Positions 51,701 to 62,681 of a DNA stretch of 64,000 nt are shown here, piece by piece. How positions within the stretch are numbered: position 1 is the stretch's first letter; every line of letters starts with the position of its first letter. Origin of the DNA: Malurus cyaneus samueli (lineage: Eukaryota > Chordata > Aves > Passeriformes > Maluridae); contig CM019218.1 in assembly GCA_009741485.1 (NCBI GenBank), forward strand, positions 30,340,898 through 30,404,897. The letters run 5' to 3'. The position numbers and the translations under genes were made by a program. Below the pieces are notes generated by a model. That model did not search any database. It saw nothing but the letters and a program-made list of their open reading frames with translations, and had not been told where the DNA came from.

Positions 51701-54700
51701 TTACAGTGTAGAAAAAAAAATACAGAAAATTGAAACGAGCAGATCTGAGTATCTTTGGCAAGCCACACTGATGTTCTTTCCTTGCTAATTCTTCATTTAA
51801 GCACTCTTTTCTGCTCCCTGCAGCTGGGTCTTCAGAGCAGAGACCAAATCCTCCAACTGGCTCAGAAAAATATATAAGAAAATTTAAAAAACAGGAGACA
51901 CCCCTTTTCCCTGTGTCTTCTATGAAAAGGAACACCCAGCAGGAAAGCTGATCTGTCAGACTGACCCATTTGCCAAGGCAGCCCTCCCAGGCCTCCCTGC
52001 CAATTGTCACTGTGCAAGCAGGGAAGCTCTTCCTGGCTTCCCCAGCGCAGCTCATGCGCCACGAGGTCCCTGTGGGCAGAGGAGCTGCACGTGATGCCAT
52101 GACCCTGACCTCACAAAATGGCTCTGCTTCCCATCTGTTGTTGCTGTTACCTTCCCAGGACACAAAGGCATGTGAAATGTCTGTTGGATACAGAAACCTC
52201 TCAGGCTGCAGCCATGATAAAATATTTCCTCCTTAAAGCAATACAGAGACATCCTTTCCTGTGCAAGAGCTCCTTTCAGATTAGGTTGGGTTTTTTATTG
52301 CCCTATAAAGGATTCTGCTATGAGTGAGCTGGAGATTCAACAGTTGCATCCCGGTTGGTCATATTTTAATGTAACACAGACAGCAGATGCTTCAAGAAGA
52401 TTATATTTCTTCATGTGCATTGGGTCTCCAGGGAGATTACACTCAGGGTCAAGGGCTTAAGGGGGCTGGCTGTACAGCCTCGCAGGAGGATTTTTCTGTT
52501 ACCAGCAAAAAATATCTGTAGAGTACAGGGCATTCTGCCAAGCCTTCTATATGGAGTCAGCAGGAAATGCTGCTCCCAAGAGATATCTCTGTCAGGGATA
52601 GCTTTTATTATAACAATAGCACTGATCAAATATCCCCATTGCTGCACCTTGCAGCCCAGGTATTGGGGCTGAGCCTGAGCAGAGGAGCAGCAGTTACTCC
52701 CTGAACTGTTAAAAGGCTATTTGTGTGGGGAAAAACTGTCTGCTCCTGTAAAGGCAGGCAGAAATGGGCACTATGTCACAGTATGGTGTTTTTGAAATGC
52801 AGATATCTTGGCCAAGGAAAGCATTAGCTGGCCAGCTCAGAAGACCTTGCAAGGGAGACGATTATGTCCAAAGATGCAATGAAAGCCCCCATGGGGTTCT
52901 CACTGTACAGACTGACAGGACAGAGATGTTTTAATGAGGTTTTACAAAGAAGCTGCTCCCACTCCCAATCCTGCATGACTGTTAATTTATCTGCTTTGTG
53001 TATTGAAGGACTAAGACTGAGCAAGCCCTGCTAGAATAGGAATTTCCACAAGATTTAGCAATCCAAACCTTGACACACGCCCTTCTAAAATCCAGTCCTG
53101 AGAATGTCTGTAAGCATCAGTAAAACTCAGGCTTAGATACAGGCACTCCAGGATGCCAGCTCATAGCCAGGGTGCTCAGTAGCTCAGTAGCCTCAGCACA
53201 GGCAGGTGGCCCTCACCCAGGTTCTGGCAATTGCTGAAGATGCACTGTTCCAACAAGGAATGCCTGTGCAGCCCAGCTGTTTGCGAGACAAAAGCTTGCA
53301 CCAGCACAGACATGGGCCTTCCTGCAACTGGTTTCTGAAAAAAAGGAAAAGGTTATGTCCTTAGCCTGGACTATATTTTTTTTTATTCTGTGTCTCATGC
53401 AGTCACTCATGGCTTGCAGGTTTAGTTTAAACTGCTGCTAAATCATAAAGGGAATGTTCTGTCCTGACTGAATGGTGAAATCAGTAGCACTGGATGAGAA
53501 CCAAATGGAACATGGACCTCACTTATTACTAAATCGTGCCTCAGACAAAGCTGCTTCAGATTTCTGTGAGTGTTTTATTAAGGAAAGAACATAAACCAAG
53601 GAAACCAAGATTTACCTTAAATGCTGAAATCTGCACTAGAGAAAGGAACTGGTTTTAGCAAGTGGCCTCCAACACCTGCAGAGCCATATGGGGCATCAGC
53701 ATGCCTTTGCAGTGCTGTGCTGGGGGCCTAAAAACATGCACTGTCCCCACTGTTTTCCCCCACCCTCATGCACAGAGGTTAATGGTGTCAAAAATGTTAA
53801 ATGTCAGGAAGTGTTTCTGAGATGGAATGTATAATAAATTTCATTTTACCAAGTCATCAGTCCCGCCCACCTTGGTGTATATGAAGAAAGTCTTGCTCTT
53901 TTTGGTTTCCTTCAATATCCATACTTTTGTGGGTGAAGTAGCGTCAGCAATTTTCTTTTTTCTCCAAGTTTTGAACAGGCAGAATGAGGAATGGAGGCAC
54001 TTGTAAACAGAGGAAGTTAACAGTGGGGAGGAAAGACTGAGAATTCCTGTCCATACCAACCTATTGTTTTTTTCATTTCTTTTGAAATACATAGTTTTGA
54101 TGTTATGTGTTGATTTTGATTGTTGGCAGACTGCATGAAAAGAGCCAGTGTGTTACTCTAGGCATTTCTGGCAGATAGGAAGGCAAGCTATCCAGTTAGG
54201 ATCAGCAGCTAACCCACAACAAAGCTTAATCTCCAGCCAAAAGCTTAATCCAACAGAAGCCAAACATCTGCCCCTCTTGAGTATGCTGGGATAGAGACAG
54301 AAGTCTTGGCTTCCGGATGGCTTCAGAATTGTTCTTCATCTTCTGACTCTTCCCAGATGGCAAAGCAGGGCATGGACACTCGCTCTGTGGTTTAGGATAC
54401 AGCTACAAAACCTCAGAGTGAACTGTACACAGATCTAGTACAATTAAGAGTATCCCTGTAAACATTCTGCTATTTCTGGATTTTCCCTCTCTTTTCATAC
54501 ACAGCAGATTGGGACCATTATCCTTGGAATAAGAGGGCGAATACTGCTTTTTTTTTTTCCACTGTATCTCGTTTCTGACCTCTGCTGCTTTTTACTTTTC
54601 TAGTTCTGGTTTATAGTAGGAAATTGAAAGCACGAAGATTTTCTTCACATCTGACATTCATTCATCCTCCCAGCTTCCTTTTGTCTCTGTCAATTAAAGG

Positions 54701-57700
54701 CAGAGAGAAAGAAAAAACAAAACTGTGTTTATGGTCCATATTTTTAACACCCTGAATCTGTTATTAGTCTGACTTAATGTATCTTTATTCATTTCAGTGA
54801 CCTTATTCTAAATCTTCACCCATGTAAGAAGGACGTCGGGTGATATATTTAAATATGGGTAGATTTTAAACATAACACTGAGAGTTAAGACAAAAAAGTC
54901 ATCTTGCTCATCTGCCCATTCCCAGCCCTGATGACTGGTCTATATTCCTGATTTTATCATTCCAGCCCAGATATTTGAAGAGTGACCATAGATTTAGAGT
55001 GACTCGAGTTTTACCAGTCTGGGACATGTGTCTCCTGATTCTCTTCAGATAGCTCTGGTTAGAAGCTGTCAGCTGTGCACTCCTGGGCTAGAAGCCTGGA
55101 AATCAAGCCAGCTCAAATCAGAGGCTTTAAAAAATCATTCGACCTTTGTATGTGAGCTGGTGAGCCCCTACTGCGAGGTCACAGAAACACGCAGCTCCCA
55201 GTGGAAGCTGAATGAGAGCCAGTGGAATCAAACGTTTGGTACCATACGGCTGTGGAGTCACACAGCCCAGGATACTCCTGTCCCTGCTGATGCCATGGCA
55301 GCACAGCTGATCGAAGTCAGTCATGAATGCATGATCTCTCTAACTTCTTGTCAGCTTAGTGGCACCTTTCCTTATGGTGCACTCTATTTTGCAAGGCTGA
55401 GAGTGTTCTCATTTCATGCCCTTTTCCGCTTAAGTGTGAAAACTCGTGAGGTTTGGGAAAATAGTCCTTTTGAGATTGAAGTAGATTGGACTCTGAGGCT
55501 TCATGCAGATTTGTAAGCCTATATGCTAAAAACCACTGAAACAAAAGTTCAGTTATTAGACAATAAATAGGACCCTGCCTCAGCAAAACAGCTAATCAGC
55601 CATTCAGCTTCTTGCTGTACAAATGTTCTATTTTTCTTCAATTAAGTATAGGCTTAATTTGCTGCATAGTTAATTTAATACAATTTGCTGTAGTGATTTA
55701 TTTTAAAAATAGCTGTGGCTCTGTAGAATCAATTTGTCATGGGTAGTCAGTGCAGGGCGAGGATAATGTGATCACAGCTATAGCATCATGCCCAAACACT
55801 GAGTGACGAACATGCTTGCCTGGATAGTCTCTCCAGTAATCAAGTTTGCAATAATGGAGTCCTGGGATGATATCTGCATATGTTATTGCTATGTGCTCAT
55901 CCCAGTAAAATGGTTAAGAAGTACCATGCTTCAAGGCAAAAAAAAATAATCACCACAGAATTAACCTGATCTCTTCTTTCCTCTGTGGTTAAATCTTCTA
56001 TAATTATCCACTGAGAGATCTCTTCCATCTGTTCTCCAGTGCTGCTAAGACACTGGGTCTCTGGTTTGATCTTGTTTGAGACTGCTGAGTTCCTTGTAGG
56101 TGTGTGTGAGCATGAGTAACTGCAGGGCATGAAGATGTCTCATTCTTTCATGGGCAAGCAGAAAACTGTAACGCACAAGTGCTGTGGCAGAGAAAACATT
56201 CTTCTGCTTTCTCTGCCCAGGTTTGCTGTTTTTTCCTGTCTGCCAGGGTCACTTGCCCACCTTTAGAAACACTTCATCAGCATCTTCTAGGAGAAGATGG
56301 TGAGGATGTCTGGAGCAGTTTCGTTTGTAGTTCCAGCCATAGGGGTCTCATTCATTGCTTTAAAAATAAGTAGAATAAAAAGCATGCAACAGCCAAAGGC
56401 TCAAGACTGAAACAATTAAGGAATGAAATGTTCCAGGTTTCATTCACTTTCTGATTTGTGCATTTGTTTGAAATAAGTGCTAGTGGGCTGAAATCAGCTG
56501 CTGGGTTATCAGAGCAATCAATCTATAACATCACAAGTGAAGACTCCTTTTTCCCCATTTCTGGCAACTGCACAGAGATGAGTGTCTGAGATCTACTCTG
56601 CTGGTGTTGTCTTGAGCAAAAAAGCTCATCTCTTAGTTAAGTCCACTGGCTTCTGTTGTTTCTACACTGAAGAATTTTACAGATGGAGCGAGGGCTGTAC
56701 CTGAAAGCAACAGATGTCCTACCTGAATTGTTAAAACCAGGCACCATCAGTGCTAATTTCATGGCATCTGACTCTGAGTGTGATGACAAGGGCTACACAC
56801 TGCACTTTTGCTGCTGATCACTGTGAGGTACTTGGATTTTTCCAGTCTAATTGCAGCTTCTCAATAGAGGCTGGCTACTGTGAAGGATCACAGTGATCTT
56901 AAAGACCTACTGCTGTGATTATTTGTCACTTCTTCATCTATCTCAGCATCTCACGGAAAGCTGCAGGAAATTCTGTGTTGAGATTGGCAACTGGTGATTG
57001 CAGACATCACTACCGGGACAACCCCAGCAACATCAGTAATCAGAACGTCAAGGCAAGGCAGTAAAAAAGAGGTGCTGACAAGGCATAGGTGCAAGGCAGG
57101 AGGATGTCAGGTTTGTTTTATGTAGGGTAAATTTAGTTTAGCATGTACAGGTAAAGATCTCTCTGGTACCAAAAACTCCACACTGACTATTATGCTGCTG
57201 CTGTATCAGTTCATGACCTTCTCACCTAATAGAAACTTAACAGAGAAATATAAAAAGTCCAAAGACTTGAATGGCTCCCCCTGTCCCTTTAACCAGGAAA
57301 AGCTAAATTAAGTAGGAAGCTGATCTTGAAGGGTAATCTTCTTACATGAGTGCAAGCTAAAAGTGGAATAATCCCTGAAGTCTCTCAATTTGTTTGTCAT
57401 AGTTTGGGCAGAAAGCAAATGCAGCTGAATTTTTCAAAGCTGTAACATGCAGGTGGGTCTGTCCTGCCTGCAGTAGTAAATGTGGCTAGTCTGATTTTTT
57501 GGAAGAAGGGTAGGAGGTACAGATGCTCCCTTTCAAAAAACTCTACATTGCTGCTGAATATTTCTGAAATGGTTTTGGGGGTTATGGATAATTTTGGATT
57601 CACAGCAGTATGTGTGAAGAGGCAGAAAACAGAAATGCCTTCTGCCTGTCCTGAGGGGAAAAAAATAAATCTTTTTCCTGGGTGTAAAGGTGTGTGGTCA

Positions 57701-60460
57701 GACAGGTCTTCACTAATACCTGAGGAGGATTCGTTGTAATTGGGTTTAATCCTTCTTGAGCAGGAGGAAAGAGGTTAATTGCCTGGGGAGAAGCATTTAT
57801 CCAGTCCACAGATGGTTCAGAGGACTGGGGCGTGGGGGGAAGAATAAGTCAAAATGAAAAGATGAGTTACTTTTTCACAGATCTGTTGTTTTTGATTTGT
57901 TTATTATAGCCAATGGCAACAGTGCTGCACTGCTTCTGGAACCAACAGAAAGGTGGTTTCCTTTCCCCACACTGCATCCCTGGAGCAGATGGATCTGGTA
58001 AAATCTCAAGTTGAGGTAGCTTTGCCCAAGCTGTGGTATTGGTATGGCCAGCAGGGAAAATAAAAGTGTTTTTAATCAGGGTTCAGGCCTCCTTTTGAGA
58101 TAGGGAAACCTCAAAAGGGTGGTAATAAATCTCCAACTCTTTTGGAGAGACAAACACAGACAGAATACTTCATTGGAGGTTCCTTTGTGTACTGTTATTG
58201 AGTAACCTCTTGGGATCTTAATCCCAGGAAAGCATGGGCTGTTCTATACCTGTTTTCCAGCCTCTGGAGTTCATGGGTAATTTCTTTCTATTAAAGAATG
58301 TGGTAGGCTTCAAGTGGATAATTCTGAGGAATAAGAATATATTAGACTAATTAGACTCCAGTCAGCAAGCATAAAGAGGGGGAATTGCTCTGAGTATCTG
58401 GATTACCCTTGTGATTCTGAATTGTTGCTGTGTTCTCCCACAGTAAACTCTTCTGGGGAGACATTTTCCCAGGAGTAGGGGAACACTGCTAATTGTAAGG
58501 CAAGAATTGATCGAAAAATAGTAATAAACCTGAGGATTGTTGAACACTATCAGTGAGCTGTCACTGTGTTAATAATTACGTGAATCATCTGAAATGTTCC
58601 AGAATGAAAACTGTTATCTGACAATACTCACAAAAGGCTGCCTTGGGTTTGAGGAAGAAACTTTTCTGTGGAATCCGTTGCAGAAAGGAAACATTTTACC
58701 ATTATCTTTTAAATTCTAGGGACTTGCAGAATTATTAACTGCTGAGTATTTATTTGGGTAGGAACTGATAAGTACTGATAAGATACATCATGTGTCTTTC
58801 AAATCAGACTCCATCATTTTCTGATTAGCAAGCTAATCACCATTCCTTTTTTTTTTATTTTAATTGGTGTGCTTGATGTTTGATCCTTTTGCTTCTATGA
58901 GACCTCATTTATTGTTGCTGTTACACTTCTGCCTTTCTGTGACTGTTCCTCCAGTGTTGCCAGTTCAAAAGACCTTCTTATGTTAATGTGGTGAAACTCA
59001 GTTCTTATAAAGTAATCATCTCTTAGCTTTATTAATCCCTTCTTATAAGTTCCAGAAGCAGCAAAAGGCTTAGTCTAGTGCAGTTCTCTGTTGTATCACG
59101 CCCGACACGTAAGTTAATTGGACCGGCACTACTTGCTGTGTTTGCAGACTGAAGAGCTAAAAGAAAATCCAAGAGGGACAACAGCCCTGTCATGAAGAGG
59201 CTTGACCAAGGTCAGAGCAGAGCAAAGCTGTTTGCAGAGTGCCCTGATTCCGTAGCCACTACTGTCCTACTCAAACATGTGGAAGCTGTGGAGCTGCCAG
59301 CCGTGTTGCTGCTTGAGAACCTGACAGTGACTAAGCACATGTGAACATCTCTGGTTATCCTCTGAATGTTCTCTCTCAGGTTACACAGAGAAGATGGTGC
59401 ACAATTATTTGACAGTAGGTTTAAAAGTGTATCTGCATGTCTGAGAAGCAGACAGTGGAACAATCATGACACCTCTGAGAAATGAGATTCAAAGGACTTG
59501 CAGGAGAGGCACCTGGGTATATTGATTTTGTTTCTTAACAACTTGGCTGGTAAGATTTTCTTCCCTTGCTCAACATCCCAAAACAGTTCTCTGGTTTAAT
59601 ACAGGTATTCTGTTTGTGTAGAAAGTGGAAAGGAAGCCTGTTGGCCCGGAGGTGAAGGAAAAACATTTGTGGGAGGAAAGAAAAGTCATCAAGGCAATGC
59701 TCCCTTTTCCTCTGGTGGAAAGGTGGGCTTCTGCTACCCCTGTACCAAGGAGGAAAGAGTAGTTTCATGATGAGTTATACTATAATCATGTCTTCCTTTT
59801 TACACTGAAACTAAACTGCAGCAACAGACATATTTTCCCTTTCCTTGGACAGCTTTTCTCAACTGTGCCTTAAATTTTTCAAGTCAACCTTTAAAGGCCA
59901 ACTACACTAGGAGGAGCTCTTCCTCCATACCATCTCTCCCTGTTCAATTACCTTTTCACTACAGCTCTGAGTTGCTTGTACGGGCTGCTTACTCCCTGCC
60001 CAGCTTCTTAAGTCCTCTGGACTTCTTTTGGCATATAAGCTCCCTTCAAGGCATGAAAGAAACACGAATTCCCTGACCCTTTTGAACACTGTGGTTGTTG
60101 GGCATTTCATGATAGCTTCTTGCTGCTCCTGCTGTTCACTCATTTGGAACAATGGCTGGAGTATTCTGTAGCTTGCAACTTCGCTGTGGCATTTGCTTCA
60201 GAATAGACATAAGCCCTGCCATGCAGTTCCCAATGTACAGTTTCTCAGTTAGATGTCCAAAGTAAGGTAACCCATCTTTCCTTCACTTGGGTTATTTTTT
60301 TTTTTAGCACTGTAAAGATTATGCAGATAACTTATACACAGTACTAAGTGCAGTACTTTCTAGTGTAACCTAGAGTGGGTCAGAAAATTCACACCATAGA
60401 CATTCATGTCAATCATGTTTGACGACTGCTTCTCCCTGTTACTTTCAGAAATTCCCTGTA
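45721..60460. other. Intergenic stretch between TMEM229B and RAD51B
   Basis: I find no coding exon on either strand. In particular nothing resembles ZFYVE26, which in human starts head to head with RAD51B as I recall. The longest frames (49,793-50,377, 50,919-51,470, 51,687-52,163 and 55,028-55,516) contain no domain I recognise. The 50.8-51.5 kb part is strongly pyrimidine-rich on the + strand, which lowers stop-codon density. Around 55,620-55,720 there is an AT-rich block with TTAATT motifs and two copies of AATTTGCTG 26 bp apart, a possible conserved non-coding element. No clear LTR, CR1 or tRNA gene was seen. Confidence 0.5.
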
Positions 60461-60719
60461 TCAAGAATAGTGCGGACAGCAGGACTAGGAAAAGGATTCT
60501 TCCCCTGCATTTGGCACTGGTGAGGCCCTATCTCGAGTACTGGGTCCAGTTCTGAACCCCTCAATACAGGAAGTACATTGAGTTACAGGAGCATGTCCAA
60601 AGAAGGGCAACAGAGCTGGTGAGGGGCCTGGAGTTCAGCGAGGAGCAGCTGAGGGAGCTGGGATTGTTCAGCTTGGAGAAAAGGAGTCTCAAGGACTTAT
60701 CACTCCACTCAACTCCCTC
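60461..60719 (+). mobile_element. CR1 LINE 3' fragment abutting the RAD51B promoter
   Basis: The order of landmarks is that of the CR1 3' region: TCAAGAATAGTG, GCATTTGGCACTGGTGAGGC, CGAGTACTGGGTCCAGTTCT, GAAGGGCAACAGAGCTGGTG, GAGGAGCAGCTGAGGGAGCT and TTGTTCAGCTTGGAGAAAAG. It is missing the terminal CR1 tail, and the homology fades where the CpG island begins (about 60,720). It is 5'-truncated, as most CR1 copies are. Confidence 0.88.
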
Positions 60720-60883
60720 TCGCTTCCGGAGAGGCGCTCACGTTCACGAGCGGAACGAACACTGAACACACTCCCTCGGGCCCTCATCCCCCGCAAAGCA
60801 GAGCAGACTCCTGACAGAACAGGTGAGGGGTGGCACTACCCCGTGCAGCGCCATCGCCATCACAGGGCCCCCGGCTCCCGAGA

Positions 60884-60902
60884 ACTACCGCTCCCGGGAT
60901 GC
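60884..60902 (+). promoter_or_regulatory. RAD51B: ZNF143 (Staf)-like site
   Basis: ACTACCGCTCCCGGGATGC matches the ACTACAATTCCCAGAATGC-type consensus at the key ACTAC, TCCC and ATGC positions. These sites are common in housekeeping CpG-island promoters and usually lie close to the start of transcription. Confidence 0.55.
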
Positions 60903-60935
60903 CCCGCGCGCCGCCGGCCGTCAGCGCTGCACGGG

Positions 60936-60956
60936 ATTGGCGGGAACGCAGCCAAT
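60936..60956. promoter_or_regulatory. RAD51B: Divergent CCAAT boxes with E2F-like core
   Basis: ATTGG (60,936-60,940) and CCAAT (60,952-60,956) face opposite directions 16 bp apart, and TTGGCGGGAA (60,937-60,946) between them is an E2F/DP-type sequence. The set suggests NF-Y plus E2F control, that is, expression rising with S phase. Regulation is inferred from motifs only. Confidence 0.5.
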
Positions 60957-61019
60957 GGCGAGCGCAGGCCTTGCGGGCAGCCCCGCCCCTGGGCGCCCGG
61001 CGCGCGGAGCCTTTGAAAG

Positions 61020-61131
61020 CTCTCGGGGGCGCGGGTTGGCTCCCACAGCGGGGCTGGCCCGGCCCGGCCCGGCCCGGCCGGAGACACTGGGGCCGAGGGT
61101 ACGGGCTGCTTTGAGACCCCGAGCCGCGGGG
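61020..61131 (+). other. RAD51B: Candidate untranslated exon 1 of RAD51B
   Basis: The first coding exon follows a splice acceptor, so an upstream non-coding exon is needed. Within CpG island 2 a donor GGGG|GTGAGG ends an exon at 61,131, downstream of the CCAAT/E2F/CHR cluster. An alternative donor GAGG|GTACGG lies at about 61,098. The left limit is set only by the position of the promoter motifs. The exon would include a GGCCC pentamer repeat (61,056-61,079). Confidence 0.35.
61056..61079. repeat. GGCCC pentamer repeat in CpG island 2
   Basis: Four complete GGCCC units and a partial fifth lie in the presumed RAD51B first exon. GC-rich short repeats like this are unstable and often poorly sequenced. 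No length variation can be judged from one sequence. Confidence 0.9.
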
Positions 61132-62061
61132 GTGAGGCTGCTTTGCGGCGGGAGCGGGTTTTGTGGTGCCCGTGGTGCTGCCGGGGGCGAGAGGGGGCCG
61201 GGCTGGCTCTCCGGCTGCCGGCGCATCCCCGTGTGCCGGGTTGCTGCGGCGGGCACCGGGGCCGGCTGGGCTGGGCGGTGGAGGGAGCCGGAAACGTTTG
61301 GGTTCTTTCCTGTTTAAGGAGAATTTCGTAGAGCGGGAAATAAAGTTTCCGTCTTGTGAAGATGTGAAAGCCCTTGCATCTGCAAATTTGTAGCAGTTTT
61401 GTGTTATGGCAAACATTCACAATGTTTGCACTTACTACATTATAAAACTTTTGTTTGCCTATTGCCACATTTCTATCTGAATTAATACTAAGAATGTTGC
61501 CTGAATAACACGTGTGAAACCGACATGGTCAAGCATGCGTGTATGTGTTGCTTGGTTTGTGCTGGACTGAACACCATTCCGTGGCATTTTGTTCAGCAGA
61601 ATTCTATGTCAGGGGGTCACCAAAACTTGAGTATTGTATTCTAGCAGTGTATGTTCTGGGGCTGAATGCTTGCTGTGATTGCCCTACATTCATGTGCAGG
61701 CATGCAAAGATAACTTATATAGCACTAGAGCTCTTGTTCAGCTTATAACTGTGTAATTTCTGGCTTTTTTATGTCCTAGAGATGTCTGTCCTTATAGACA
61801 TTGCTGACACTTTCGTTCTTGCTGGTGTGTTCTCATAGGTGATCAAATATAAGGGGGTGTAATTTAACAAAACTGCATTCAGACTGTTAATATAATTTAA
61901 TGTGACACAGACTTGAATGGGAAGTCTATATCACATTACATGATGTATATGTGCACACCTCCCTGTTCATTAGAAGGGAGTTAGTGGAATTGTCCACATA
62001 GTCATACTCAAATCGTCTTTCAAACATTTCTTTCTTTTGTTTGCCCTGTAGACTGGGAACC

Positions 62062-62145
62062 ATGGCTGCTAAGAAACTAAGAAGAGCACAGTTGTCTCAA
62101 GAGCTGTGTGAAAGGCTGAGTCGCTATCAGATCACTACCTGCCAG
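62062..62145 (+). CDS. RAD51B: RAD51B coding exon 1 (start of protein)
   Basis: This exon encodes the first 28 residues of the RAD51 paralogue RAD51B, beginning MAAKKLRRAQLSQELCERLS and ending TTCQ. It follows the human start (from memory) with the LSQELC and L.R.QI.TCQ pattern kept. The acceptor is TTTGCCCTGTAG ending at 62,051, the ATG is preceded by ACC (a good start context), and the donor is CAG|GTGAAA at 62,146. The exon is a whole number of codons (phase 0). RAD51B acts in the BCDX2 complex with RAD51C, RAD51D and XRCC2, helping load RAD51 on DNA during homologous recombination. This part belongs to the helical N-terminal domain, not the ATPase core. Confidence 0.95.
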
Positions 62146-62204
62146 GTGAAAGGGTTAATTTGTTTGTGGGGTGGTTTTTGTGGTTGGATTTGGTTTGGTG
62201 GTTT

Positions 62205-62478
62205 TGGGGCCAGCATCGAGAGAGGTGATCCTGTCCCTCTACTCAGCCCTGATGAGGCCTGACCTGGAGTGCAATGTCCAGTTCTGGGCTCCTCAGGACA
62301 AGAGAGACAGGGAGCAACTGTAGCAGCTCTAGTGAAGGGTTATGAAGATGATGAGGGGACTGGAACATCTCTCATGAGGAAAGGCTGAGGGAGCTGGACC
62401 TGTTCAGTCTTGAGAAGAGACAGCTGAGAGGGGACCTCATCAATGTCTATCAGATTCTGAGGGGCGAGTTGGTAAAAC
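62205..62478 (+). mobile_element. CR1 LINE 3' fragment inside RAD51B intron
   Basis: GAGAGAGGTGATCCTGTCCC, CTACTCAGCCCTGATGAGGC, CTGGAGTGCAATGTCCAGTT, ATGAAGATGATGAGGGGACT and GAGAAGAGACAGCTGAGAGG follow the CR1 3' region in order and in sense with the gene. It fills about two thirds of the 422-bp intron (62,146-62,567) and leaves about 60 bp to the donor and 90 bp to the acceptor. Both splice sites remain intact. If the intron were retained, the frame would continue into the CR1 and stop at about 62,262. Confidence 0.9.
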
Positions 62479-62567
62479 TATGTACTAGTTCTGTACAGAT
62501 TGCCTCAGTTTAGTCCCCAGCCTGGATTTCTAGGTTGAGCTCTCTGAACTGCTCTATAATCTTTCAG

Positions 62568-62681
62568 GACTTCTTATGTCTTTCCCTCTTGGAGCTAATG
62601 AAAGTGACGGGACAGAGCTATTATGAGGTGCAGAAACTTCTTCATAAAGTGAGCCGAGCTTGTGCTCCCAAAATGCAGACA
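62568..62681 (+). CDS. RAD51B: RAD51B coding exon 2 (residues 29-66)
   Basis: The exon encodes 38 residues beginning DFLCLSLLELMKVTGQSYYE and ending RACAPKMQT, matching the human segment closely from memory (DFLCLSPLELMKVTG and SRACAPKMQT). It is the helix-hairpin-helix part of the N-terminal domain. The acceptor is ATAATCTTTCAG (AG at 62,566-62,567) and the donor is ACA|GTAAGT (62,682), the best donor in the window. It is in phase 0 on both sides and joins the preceding exon without disturbance. The Walker A and B ATPase motifs lie in later exons beyond the window, so the gene is partial here only because the window ends. Confidence 0.97.

Larger units (their letters stand above)
60722..61280 (+). 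promoter_or_regulatory. RAD51B: CpG island 2, RAD51B promoter
   Basis: This dense CpG island is about 0.8-1.3 kb upstream of the first RAD51B coding exon. It holds, in order, a ZNF143/Staf-like site (60,884-60,902), an inverted CCAAT box (ATTGG, 60,936-60,940) overlapping an E2F-like TTGGCGGGAA (60,937-60,946), a forward CCAAT (60,952-60,956), a GC box CCCCGCCCC (60,981-60,989) and a CHR-like TTTGAA (61,012-61,017). CCAAT, E2F and CHR elements are typical of cell-cycle-regulated DNA-repair genes, which fits RAD51B. There is no TATA box. Long frames on both strands are GC artefacts. Confidence 0.85.

Noticed and set aside
60784..61468. Frames of 94-210 codons on both strands over CpG island 2
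   Set aside because: Same GC artefact. They overlap the promoter motifs, have low-complexity translations, and do not connect to the RAD51B reading frame.
62146..62262. Continuation of the RAD51B exon 1 frame to a stop at 62,262
   Set aside because: It crosses the CAG|GTGAAA donor and enters a CR1 element. The next coding exon at 62,568 is in phase, so normal splicing is the better reading.
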